Shown here: positions 1 to 5,941 of the stretch, one piece after another
How the letters are laid out: every line of letters begins with the position of its first letter
Numbering within the stretch: the first letter of the stretch is position 1
From: JADFOB01 sp046753625
GTDB lineage: Bacteria > Planctomycetota > Phycisphaerae > UBA1845
Direction: 5' to 3'
DNA: 10,812 nucleotides
Assembly: GCA_046753625.1 (NCBI GenBank)
Contig: JBHHUB010000137.1
Location: 1 to 10,812 of the forward strand
The notes under the pieces: generated by a model
What the model was told of the DNA's origin: nothing
The model's database searches: none
What the model saw: the letters and a program-made list of their open reading frames with translations, nothing else
Made by a program: the position numbers and the translations under genes

Positions 1-1178
1 TCAACAGTGTTGAGGCTGCCTTCTGCCGTGCCGTCTGAGCGCGTTGGCGACTCGTACTCGGGGAACGACGGTAGCTTTGACTCGAGACACCCGGTGAGAT
101 CCATCGCGAGGACCGATAGAACTGCGCGTGCGATGTCGTCGGTGCCTTTGATGATGGCGCGACCGTCGGCGAAGAGCGTCACATCCAAACCGTCCAATCG
201 GGCTTGCAGCAGGTGCTTGTTGCTTGTGGGCGCCGCCTCGCTGGCGTCTTGAAGTTTCCTGGCCATGGCAGCCAGGTTGATCCGGGCGGGGCGCGGCGGT
301 CGCACCTGCACGGCGTTGCGTCCACACAGGGTGAGCGAACTCGATGCATTCTGGCCGGCGAGGTAGGGGAATTGCCGTTGTTGGCAGCAGGGGCAGGAGG
401 TTTCGATTGCGGCTTGCACATCCATTCCGACGATGCGCGGCGTCCATGCGTCGATGTGCATGAGCTTGCGGTTGATCTGGTCCTGCTGCCCGGTGAGCAG
501 CTTGATCGCCTCGACCGCTTGGAACGCCGCCACGAGATTCACCGTCATCGCCAGTACGCCGGCCGTATCGCAGGTCGGGTTCATCTCGGGCGGCGGCGCC
601 GATTCAAACACGCAGCGCAGGCACGGCGTTGTTCCCGGAACGATCGTCAGGCAAAGCCCCGTCGCCCCGACGGCCGCGCCGTAGACCCACGGGCGATTCG
701 TTTTCACGGCCAGATCGTTGATCAGGTAGCGCGTCTCGAAATTGTCGGTTCCATCCAGAAGCAGATCCATCCCCTCGGCCAGTGACTCGATGTTGGCGTG
801 GTTGACGTCGACGACACGCGGCTCGACGGAAATCGTCGAATTGATGCGGCCCAGCTTGTCGGCGGCGGCGATGGCTTTGGGTAGCTGCGCGGCAACGTCG
901 TGCTCGTCGAAAAGCACCTGACGCTGCAAGTTGTTGAGCTCTATGAAATCGCGATCACAGATGCGCAGCAGTCCGACGCCGGCACGCACGAGCGTATCGG
1001 CCACCACGGTGCCCAGCGCGCCGCAGCCGACAAGCAGCACACGAGCCGCCAGGAGTTTTTCTTGCCCCTCGCGGCCGACGCCGGCAAACAGCATCTGGCG
1101 CGCATAGCGTGCGAGCGCCTCATCCGAAGCCTTGGTGCCTTGATGGTGCGTTGCGCTCGTGTCGGAAAGGCCGCCCAT
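1..1178 (-). CDS. ThiF/MoeB/HesA-family E1-like adenylyltransferase, C-terminus cut by window edge
   Basis: Translating the minus strand from the ATG at 1178 gives 392 open codons to the left edge with no stop. Family members adenylate the C-terminal glycine of a ubiquitin-like sulfur carrier (ThiS, MoaD or similar) in thiamine, molybdopterin or related sulfur-transfer pathways. Visible motifs are the nucleotide-binding GCGALG (residues 51-56), the CDRDFIELNNLQRQ segment (74-87), DGTDN (142-146), a PTCDTAGVL segment with the likely conserved cysteine C203, and two zinc-type pairs, CLRC (186-189) and CPCC (262-265). After the E1 core comes an extra domain (about 280-360) with LCGRNAVQV and LFADGRAIIKGTDD, then a polar tail. 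It follows the membrane-protein gene by 32 bases on the same strand, so they are probably cotranscribed. A TTG at 1214, overlapping the upstream stop, is an alternative start; neither has a clear Shine-Dalgarno. The family is secure, but the specific partner (ThiS, MoaD or other) cannot be assigned. Confidence 0.88.
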   Translation of the reverse strand, partial: MGGLSDTSATHHQGTKASDEALARYARQMLFAGVGREGQEKLLAARVLLVGCGALGTVVADTLVRAGVGLLRICDRDFIELNNLQRQVLFDEHDVAAQLPKAIAAADKLGRINSTISVEPRVVDVNHANIESLAEGMDLLLDGTDNFETRYLINDLAVKTNRPWVYGAAVGATGLCLTIVPGTTPCLRCVFESAPPPEMNPTCDTAGVLAMTVNLVAAFQAVEAIKLLTGQQDQINRKLMHIDAWTPRIVGMDVQAAIETSCPCCQQRQFPYLAGQNASSSLTLCGRNAVQVRPPRPARINLAAMARKLQDASEAAPTSNKHLLQARLDGLDVTLFADGRAIIKGTDDIARAVLSVLAMDLTGCLESKLPSFPEYESPTRSDGTAEGSLNTV

Positions 1179-1210
1179 GCCAGCCGGAGTAACGGGGAAA
1201 CGGCTCGGCG

Positions 1211-2011
1211 TCAAGGTGTATCTTGCGCGTCGTCTTCGGCAAACTCTGCGAGCGCATCGTCTGCGAGTGTACCGCGTCCGGGGGGTTTTTCGGGGCTGCC
1301 CTCATCGCCGCGCGGCTTGGCTCGCGGGGCCGACACCGCGGGAGGATCGGTCGTCGGAGCGTCGCCTGATCCCGCAACCCCAAGATCGGCGAGGCTGATG
1401 GTCTCGTCCTGGACGGCGAACCGACCGCCGCGCTCCATGAGGTTCTTCTTCTGCTTCTTCTGGGGCATTTCAACGAGATCGGTCTGAATGCGCGCCGCAT
1501 CGCTCGACGGACCGACGCCGAACACGGATGAATCCTCACCGAGCCCGGGACCGAAAACCTCGCCGAGCGCGTCAAGCTGGTCCACTTGCGCGTTGCTGCG
1601 GCACAGCCTCGCGGCCTCGCAAAACGCCTGGCCGTTGCGGATGCCCGTCGTTGTGAAAAAGATGCCGCAGATGACGATGATGACGTTTTGCAGGGCGCCT
1701 CCGCCGTCGATGAGCATCAAGACCCCCGTGACAACGAGCACCGCGCCGACTGCCATGGAAACGACCGCATCGGCCAGCAGCGCGAACCCATGACCGATCG
1801 ACGACCAGATCGCGACGATCACCATGGCGATGCCGCCGATGCGTAGCGCATAGACCAACCACAGGTTGGCCTTGGAGAAAAGAGTGTCGCCTTCCGGCAT
1901 GCCGTATGCGAAAAACCCGAACAGAATGAGCAGCCCGGCGGTGATGGCCGCGGGCTGCATGTTGCTACGCACGCGCTCTTCGAGGTCAGCGATTGAGCGG
2001 AATTGATTCAT
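1211..2011 (-). CDS. Hypothetical membrane protein, four predicted helices plus a cytosolic-type polar tail
   Basis: I do not recognise this 266-residue protein. It has four hydrophobic stretches (about residues 19-36, 48-72, 76-100 and 105-125) joined by short loops. A soluble C-terminal half follows: a Cys-containing stretch (CEAARLC, 131-137), a basic patch KKQKK (185-189), then a Pro/Gly/Asp/Glu-rich tail that is probably disordered and ends acidic. The short N-terminus before helix 1 (residues 1-18) is charged. I chose the ATG at 2011. An in-frame start at 2113 would add 34 residues of low plausibility, and a GGGG run lies 11-14 bases before the 2011 ATG. It sits 145 bases after the usp stop and 32 bases before the ThiF-like gene, so it may belong to their transcript. 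Nothing indicates a catalytic role; a membrane scaffold or small-molecule permease-like role would be speculation. Confidence 0.7.
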   Translation of the reverse strand: MNQFRSIADLEERVRSNMQPAAITAGLLILFGFFAYGMPEGDTLFSKANLWLVYALRIGGIAMVIVAIWSSIGHGFALLADAVVSMAVGAVLVVTGVLMLIDGGGALQNVIIVICGIFFTTTGIRNGQAFCEAARLCRSNAQVDQLDALGEVFGPGLGEDSSVFGVGPSSDAARIQTDLVEMPQKKQKKNLMERGGRFAVQDETISLADLGVAGSGDAPTTDPPAVSAPRAKPRGDEGSPEKPPGRGTLADDALAEFAEDDAQDTP

Positions 2012-2156
2012 GACACCATGTCCCCAACGTGTCGGCTCATTCCAAAAACCGGTTCCAACAGAAAACTTGACTTCCCTGGTGCGCTGGTTCGCGATTCCCC
2101 CGGCCATGACCACGACGCGCGGCCGAGTTCGTCGTATCTACCTGGAAAACACGGCA

Positions 2157-2630
2157 TCAGGGCATCTCGAATGTGTGATCTTTCCAACGAATTGTCAAAA
2201 CGGCACATGGCGCTTTTCGGATCACCAGTTCGGTGGTGCTTCCCAAGAGCATGTGCGCCACGGCGCCGCGGCCATGTGTTGCCATGACGATCAAGTCGAT
2301 TTGATGCTCCCGCGCGTAGACGATGATTTCCTTGAACGGCCTTCCCGGGATGACCTCGGTGACCACCGATTGCGTTAAACTTCCCAAGTGCTCCTCGCGG
2401 AGCTGGCCCATCCGGGTCACGGCCAGTGCGTGCATTTCCTCCGGCGGGGGTCCGGCCGGGATGCTTTCCGGGCCCAGGGCGCTCCAGTATTGGTACCCGT
2501 CGTCCAGGACGTGGATGCAATGCAACTCGGCCTCAAACGATTCTGCATGGTTGATCGCGTAGGGCAACGCGGCCAGGGAGACTTCCGAGAAGTCGGTCGG
2601 AAACAGAATTCTTCTAAACGCGATTGACAT
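2157..2630 (-). CDS. Universal stress protein (UspA family)
   Basis: This 157-residue single-domain protein has the usual family length. The N-terminus RRILFPTDFSEVS matches the first beta strand and nucleotide-contacting Asp of Usp proteins. Near the C-terminus, MATHGRG...LLGST fits the family ATP-binding pattern G-x2-G-x9-G-[ST], with Ala at the first Gly, a common variant. It is followed by the typical ending RKAPCAVLTIR. These proteins are small cytosolic dimers that bind ATP or AMP and help cells survive starvation and stress; the exact role of this copy cannot be read from sequence. The ATG at 2630 has an AAGG seven bases upstream. The gene diverges from lipA and has a good candidate promoter upstream (2687-2715). 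It is the first gene of the leftward cluster. Confidence 0.92.
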   Translation of the reverse strand: MSIAFRRILFPTDFSEVSLAALPYAINHAESFEAELHCIHVLDDGYQYWSALGPESIPAGPPPEEMHALAVTRMGQLREEHLGSLTQSVVTEVIPGRPFKEIIVYAREHQIDLIVMATHGRGAVAHMLLGSTTELVIRKAPCAVLTIRWKDHTFEMP

Positions 2631-2686
2631 GCCCAGGCCTTGTGACTTGGCACCGCATACTTCGCCTACTCAACTGTCACGCTTAT

Positions 2687-2715
2687 AGTCTACGGCGCAG
2701 CCGTTGGCGGGTCAA
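2687..2715 (-). promoter_or_regulatory. Candidate sigma-70-type promoter for the usp cluster
   Basis: On the minus strand, TTGACC (2715-2710, 5 of 6 consensus bases) is followed after exactly 17 bases by TAGACT (2692-2687, 4 of 6). Transcription would start near 2680, giving a leader of about 50 bases before the usp ATG. The match is by eye only. Confidence 0.4.
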
Positions 2716-2725
2716 TGGTCGCGAC

Positions 2726-2754
2726 CTGTCGGAGCCGGCAAAAACGTGTACAAT
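2726..2754 (+). promoter_or_regulatory. Candidate promoter for lipA-tmk-holB
   Basis: TACAAT at 2749-2754 matches the -10 consensus at 5 of 6 bases and would start transcription near 2761, about 46 bases before the lipA ATG. The -35 position (around 2726-2731, CTGTCG) is poor. A second -10-like hexamer, TATAGT at 2684-2689, is an alternative and overlaps the -10 of the divergent usp promoter. Confidence 0.25.
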
Positions 2755-2806
2755 TACGCGGCCAGGTGGTTTTTGGGCGAATCGGAAAGGGTGGACGAAA
2801 AGAAAC

Positions 2807-3733
2807 ATGGGTGTGGAGTTAACGGTATTGGTGGACGATTCGAAACCTTCGGCGCGCCGGCTTCCCCCTTGGCTTCGCCGCCCGCTGCCGTCGGGGGCGT
2901 TCACGCACACCAAGCACGTTGTGGCTCAAAGCGGCGTGGCGACCGTCTGTCAGGAGGCCCGATGCCCCAATCTGACGGAATGCTGGTCGCGGCGCCATGC
3001 GACCTTCATGGTGCTCGGAGAACGTTGTACACGGCGCTGTCACTTCTGCGCGGTGGAAACGGCCAAACCCGATCCGGTGTTGCCCGATGAACCCGCCCGG
3101 CTGGCCGATGCGGTCGCCGAGCTGAATCTAAGGCACGTCGTCGTGACCGCGGTCGCGCGGGATGACCTGCCCGACGAAGGGGCTGGACATTTTGCCCACT
3201 GCGTCCAAAACATCAACGCGCGATGTCCCGGGACGACCGTCGAGGTGCTCCCGGCGGATTTCCACGGACGCCGGGCGTGCATCGCGACGCTCGTTGCCGC
3301 CGGTCCCCACCTGTACAATCACAACCTCGAAACGGTCGACCGCCTGACGCTGGCGGTTCGGCCGGCGGGGCGGTATCGCCGTTCGCTCGGCGTGCTCAAG
3401 ACCGTCAAAGAGCTTGATCCGAAGATGATTACCAAGTCGGGGCTGATGGTGGGATTGGGCGAGTCGACCAAAGAACTCAAGCAGTCGCTTGTGGATTTGC
3501 GATCGGTCGGCTGTGACGTGCTGACCGTCGGGCAATACCTTCAGCCGACCCTCGACCATCATTTTCCCGTGCAAAAGTTCTATCACCCCGATGAGTTTAA
3601 CGAGATCGGTGAATACGCGCGCGGGCTGGGTTTCTTGAGTGTTGCGGTGGGACCGTTCGTTCGGTCCAGTTACAACGCCGACGAAGTGTTCGCCGAAAGC
3701 CGCCGCCGGCTTGGCAAGGTTGAGTCAGCGTGA
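2807..3733 (+). CDS. lipA: Lipoyl synthase
   Basis: LipA is a radical-SAM enzyme that inserts two sulfur atoms into protein-bound octanoyl groups to make the lipoyl cofactor of 2-oxoacid dehydrogenases and the glycine cleavage system. The 308-residue protein has both iron-sulfur cluster motifs with family spacing: the auxiliary cluster C48-x4-C53-x5-C59 (CQEARCPNLTEC) and the radical-SAM cluster C74-x3-C78-x2-C81 (CTRRCHFC). The C-terminal RSSY motif (286-289) is present; its serine ligates the auxiliary cluster that is consumed for sulfur. The N-terminal LPPWLRRPLPSG resembles the family's usual start. I chose the ATG at 2807. Upstream in-frame codons reach back into usp (TTG at 2624) but carry no conserved sequence, so they are leader. 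It is first in the operon, and its stop overlaps the tmk start by one base. No lipB is visible. Confidence 0.96.
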   Translation: MGVELTVLVDDSKPSARRLPPWLRRPLPSGAFTHTKHVVAQSGVATVCQEARCPNLTECWSRRHATFMVLGERCTRRCHFCAVETAKPDPVLPDEPARLADAVAELNLRHVVVTAVARDDLPDEGAGHFAHCVQNINARCPGTTVEVLPADFHGRRACIATLVAAGPHLYNHNLETVDRLTLAVRPAGRYRRSLGVLKTVKELDPKMITKSGLMVGLGESTKELKQSLVDLRSVGCDVLTVGQYLQPTLDHHFPVQKFYHPDEFNEIGEYARGLGFLSVAVGPFVRSSYNADEVFAESRRRLGKVESA

Positions 3734-4476
3734 TGGTCGATTCCTCCAAGAATGCGGATGACACGCCTGTGCCGGGCCGTATCGCCAAGTGGGCCGCGGG
3801 GAAATTCATGGTGTTCGACGGCCTCGACGGCTGCGGCAAATCGACGCAGGCCGCGCGCTTCGCGGCATCCCTGGCCGGAGCAGGGCTTGACGTGGTTACC
3901 TGCCGCGATCCGGGTGGAACCGAAATCGGAGACCGGATTCGCTCCGTCCTTTTGGACTACGATCTTGCAACGATGGACGTAACGTGCGAGGCGCTGCTGT
4001 TCATGGCATCCCGGGCTCAGTTGCTGGCCGAGGTCATCGGCCCGGCCGTGGCGGCGGGAAAAACAGTGGTTTGCGACCGGTTCGTGACTTCGACGTGTGC
4101 TTATCAGGGCGCGGCCGGGTTCGATCCCGCCAGGGTGATCGAATTGGCCACATTCGTGATCGGCGATCGCTGGCCGGATGTGACGGTCTTGCTGGATTTG
4201 GCCGTGGAAGAGGGCTTCGCGCGGATAGGTCGCAAGCCGCATCATGCGGGCAAGCGACGCACGAAATCGGCCGGAGCCGCGGGCGGCGGCATGTTGTTTG
4301 CCGACGCCGCGCCCGACGCCATGGAAGCGCGATCCACGGACTTTCACCGGCGCGTGCGCGATCTTTTTCTCGGCGTCGGGGACTACTACCCGCGTCCGGT
4401 GCTGACGGTGGACGGGCGAGGCGACGTGTCGGCGGTGCAGGGGCGCGTGTTGGAGGCGATTGCCGATGTTGTGTGA
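3733..4476 (+). CDS. tmk: Thymidylate kinase (dTMP kinase)
   Basis: This enzyme phosphorylates dTMP to dTDP with ATP, an essential step to dTTP. In the 247-residue protein the P-loop is GLDGCGKST (30-38). It is followed by the dTMP-site motif RDPGGTEIGDRIRS (58-71), in which the usual REPGGT appears as RDPGGT, and by CDRFVTSTCAYQG (114-126), the DR[YF/H]..S..YQG signature. The C-terminal FHRRVRDLF (204-212) is also typical. There is an N-terminal extension of about 22 residues. The LID (about 165-200) is unusual: it is longer than in short bacterial enzymes, rich in Lys, Arg, Gly and Ala, and DAME replaces the common DRxE. The P-loop has no arginine, so catalytic basic residues would have to come from the LID (KRRTK, 174-178), as in E. 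coli-type enzymes. The ATG at 3733 overlaps the lipA stop; a GTG at 3730 is an alternative. The end overlaps holB by 11 bases. Confidence 0.94.
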   Translation: MVDSSKNADDTPVPGRIAKWAAGKFMVFDGLDGCGKSTQAARFAASLAGAGLDVVTCRDPGGTEIGDRIRSVLLDYDLATMDVTCEALLFMASRAQLLAEVIGPAVAAGKTVVCDRFVTSTCAYQGAAGFDPARVIELATFVIGDRWPDVTVLLDLAVEEGFARIGRKPHHAGKRRTKSAGAAGGGMLFADAAPDAMEARSTDFHRRVRDLFLGVGDYYPRPVLTVDGRGDVSAVQGRVLEAIADVV

Positions 4477-5530
4477 CAAGGTCAAGCATCAGGATGGCGC
4501 ACAGCGGCAGCTTGAGCGCGCGCTGGCGCAAGCCCGCGTACCGCATAGCTACCTTTTTCACGGTCCCGAAGGTGTCGGCAAGGAGACGCTGGCGCTGGCG
4601 TTTGCCGCAGCGTTACTCGAGCACAACGGCCCTGGTTCGATCGAAAACCACCCGGATGTTCACCTGATTTACCGGGAGCTGCTGCGATTTCATTCCGATT
4701 CAGAGATTCGCAAGCAAACAGCCCGTGAGCTCAGCGTTCACGTGGTTCGACAGTTCATCGTGGAACGCGCAGACCTGACCTCCATGCACGGAAAGGGGAA
4801 GGTTTTTCTAATCCGCGAGGCCCATCTGATGAATATTCAGGCGCAAAACGCCCTGCTGAAGTCGTTGGAGGAGCCGTCGGACAAGACGTTTTTCGTGCTG
4901 CTGGCCAGCCGATTGGATCGGCTGCTTGCGACCACGCTTTCACGCTGCCAGGTGGTTTCCTTTGATTCGCTTCCAACGGACTTCGTGCGGACAAAGTTGG
5001 CCGAACTGCGCCCTACGTTGGGCAAGGAGGAGCTCGACTGGTGTTCGATTTCGGCCGACGGCCGCATCGGCGTTGCCGTGCGGCTCGCGGAAGATGAGCT
5101 GTTCGCCCCGGCGATGCGCGTGGTCGAAGCGTTGATCGGCTTGGATCGGCGATCGTCGGGGGCGGTGGCCAAGCTGTGGTTGGAAGAAGCGAAAGGAGTC
5201 GGTTCGCGTTTCCGCAATCGCGCCAAGGAGATCACAGACGTCGAAGCACTTCGGCGCGGCTTGAAAGAGATGTTCCGTTTCGCTGCCGATTGGTACGCGG
5301 ATTGGCTTCGCTGTGGAGAAACTGATTTGCCGCTTATTTATTCGCGATTTGAGGCCAGGACGCGCGGTTTCTTCAATGCGGTCGGCGTGCGACCGTGCGC
5401 GTCGGCGATCGCCCGACTTGCGCGAGCCGAGCGTCACCTGGATAACAACGCCAATCCACAACTCGCGGTCGAGGATCTGATCAACGACCTGGCGCGCGTG
5501 GCAACGGGGAGACCCGTCGCGCTGGTTTAG
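4466..5530 (+). CDS. holB: DNA polymerase III delta-prime-like clamp-loader subunit
   Basis: This 354-residue AAA+ protein belongs to the clamp-loader family that opens the beta sliding clamp and puts it on primed DNA. Visible motifs are GPEGVGKET (33-41), a P-loop in which Glu follows the Lys instead of Ser/Thr, HPD (62-64), the Walker-B region FLIREAHLMNIQAQNALLK (114-132) with the following EEP (135-137), and the SRC motif (159-161) used for ATP sensing across the subunit interface. The four cysteines of the zinc module usual before HPD are absent. A degenerate P-loop plus SRC fits delta-prime rather than the gamma/tau motor subunit. The C-terminal half is helical-looking and poorly conserved, as in the family. 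The ATG at 4466 lies inside the end of tmk; a TTG at 4460 is possible. A tmk-holB pair is common in bacteria, which supports the call. It is the last gene of the operon. Confidence 0.88.
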   Translation: MLCDKVKHQDGAQRQLERALAQARVPHSYLFHGPEGVGKETLALAFAAALLEHNGPGSIENHPDVHLIYRELLRFHSDSEIRKQTARELSVHVVRQFIVERADLTSMHGKGKVFLIREAHLMNIQAQNALLKSLEEPSDKTFFVLLASRLDRLLATTLSRCQVVSFDSLPTDFVRTKLAELRPTLGKEELDWCSISADGRIGVAVRLAEDELFAPAMRVVEALIGLDRRSSGAVAKLWLEEAKGVGSRFRNRAKEITDVEALRRGLKEMFRFAADWYADWLRCGETDLPLIYSRFEARTRGFFNAVGVRPCASAIARLARAERHLDNNANPQLAVEDLINDLARVATGRPVALV

Positions 5531-5556
5531 ATGAGCGTGGCCCCTCCTTCGGCGGT

Positions 5557-5610
5557 GGGTGGTCCACTTCCTTGGGGTGGCCTACCTCCCTTGGGTGCCC
5601 CACCTCCTTT
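5557..5610 (+). repeat. Three tandem 18-base repeats after holB
   Basis: Three back-to-back 18-base units start at 5557, 5575 and 5593, each opening with GGGTG followed by a C-rich stretch ending in TT or TTG. Units 2 and 3 agree at 15 of 18 positions, units 1 and 2 at 13 of 18. A more degenerate relative may start near 5535. The third unit is also the outer end of the inverted-repeat element that follows. Confidence 0.65.
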
Positions 5611-5631
5611 GGAGGTGGGGGAGCCGATGAT
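5593..5631 (+). repeat. Left terminal inverted repeat with perfect internal hairpin
   Basis: This is the left copy of the inverted terminal repeat. Within it, CCCCACCTCC (5598-5607) pairs perfectly with GGAGGTGGGG (5611-5620) around a TTT loop. No T-run follows, so it is not a classical intrinsic terminator, though it could still affect the 3' end of the holB transcript. Confidence 0.75.
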
Positions 5632-5684
5632 GGTGGCCGACTGAAGCCAGCCCTTGCCGCCGATCCAAGCCTTTGTGTGCTTTC

Positions 5685-5701
5685 GTCCGTGCCGAGCGGA
5701 C
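5685..5701. repeat. Short hairpin inside the element
   Basis: GTCCG (5685-5689) pairs with CGGAC (5697-5701) across a seven-base loop. It is small on its own and is noted because several such stems occur in this segment. Confidence 0.4.
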
Positions 5702-5742
5702 TTCAAATCCTAGAGTGCGCGAGCTTCGTAGGACAGGGGGTT

Positions 5743-5784
5743 GCTTCGTTGCGGGGTCCGCCAATGCGGAACACACAACGGAGC
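5743..5784. repeat. Nested stem-loop inside the element
   Basis: The outer arms GCTTCGTTG (5743-5751) and CAACGGAGC (5776-5784) pair over nine positions with one G-T wobble. The inner arms TCCGC (5757-5761) and GCGGA (5766-5770) pair perfectly around a CAAT loop. A five-by-five internal loop separates the two stems. Confidence 0.6.
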
Positions 5785-5836
5785 GTTCTCCTGCCACGCC
5801 CCATCGCGGACCTTGATAGCCATCCCCAACCTCGTT

Positions 5837-5879
5837 GGCAGGTGAACGCCCCGCCTTGGGGGCGGGGCAACCACCTGCC
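5837..5879. repeat. Long two-part palindrome (16 paired positions)
   Basis: The outer arms GGCAGGTG (5837-5844) and CACCTGCC (5872-5879) are perfectly complementary. So are the inner arms GCCCCGCC (5848-5855) and GGCGGGGC (5861-5868), with a five-base loop. A symmetric AAC/AAC internal loop separates the stems. The very GC-rich pairing should be stable as RNA or as a DNA cruciform. Confidence 0.8.
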
Positions 5880-5901
5880 CTACGGCTCTAGGGTGCGCGG
5901 T

Positions 5902-5941
5902 ATCATCGTCTCCCCCACGTCCAATAGGACATGGGGCACCC
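5902..5941 (-). repeat. Right terminal inverted repeat with internal hairpin
   Basis: This is the inverted copy of 5593-5631. It also forms a hairpin: CCCCA (5913-5917) with TGGGG (5932-5936) and GTCC (5919-5922) with GGAC (5927-5930), with one C-A mismatch between the stems and an AATA loop. Several differences from the left copy fall in this hairpin, but pairing is largely kept. Confidence 0.75.

Larger units (their letters stand above)
5710..5899 (+). repeat. Pair of 12-base direct repeats inside the element
   Basis: CTAGAGTGCGCG at 5710-5721 recurs as CTAGGGTGCGCG at 5888-5899, with one mismatch. The right copy lies directly inside the right inverted repeat. These could be binding sites or leftovers of internal duplication. 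Confidence 0.45.
5593..5941. mobile_element. MITE-like, 349-bp structured non-coding element with inverted terminal repeats
   Basis: The ends of this segment are inverted copies of each other. Positions 5593-5631 match the reverse complement of 5902-5941 at 35 positions, with four substitutions and one single-base indel. Each end contains its own hairpin (5598-5620 and 5913-5936). The interior has three more hairpins and a 12-base direct repeat, and I found no convincing gene. A compact, palindrome-rich, gene-less segment with inverted ends is the form of a MITE or other non-autonomous repeat moved by a transposase elsewhere. CCTT lies directly before the left end (5589-5592) and again one base beyond the right end (5943-5946), a weak candidate target duplication. 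No transposase is present. It could instead be a structured RNA or a multi-copy intergenic repeat. Its position between two operons fits insertion into a neutral spot. Confidence 0.55.

Noticed and set aside
2624..2806. 61-residue N-terminal extension of lipA from a TTG inside usp
   Set aside because: The extension has no similarity to LipA N-termini and covers the divergent promoter region; the ATG at 2807 gives a normal-length protein.
3670..4485. 271-codon minus-strand open frame opposite tmk
   Set aside because: It is the antisense shadow of an unambiguous tmk; its translation is His/Arg-rich with no domain.
5598..5620. Intrinsic terminator for the lipA-tmk-holB operon
   Set aside because: The stem is perfect, but no T-run follows on either strand, and the same hairpin recurs inverted at 5913-5936, so it fits the repeat element better.
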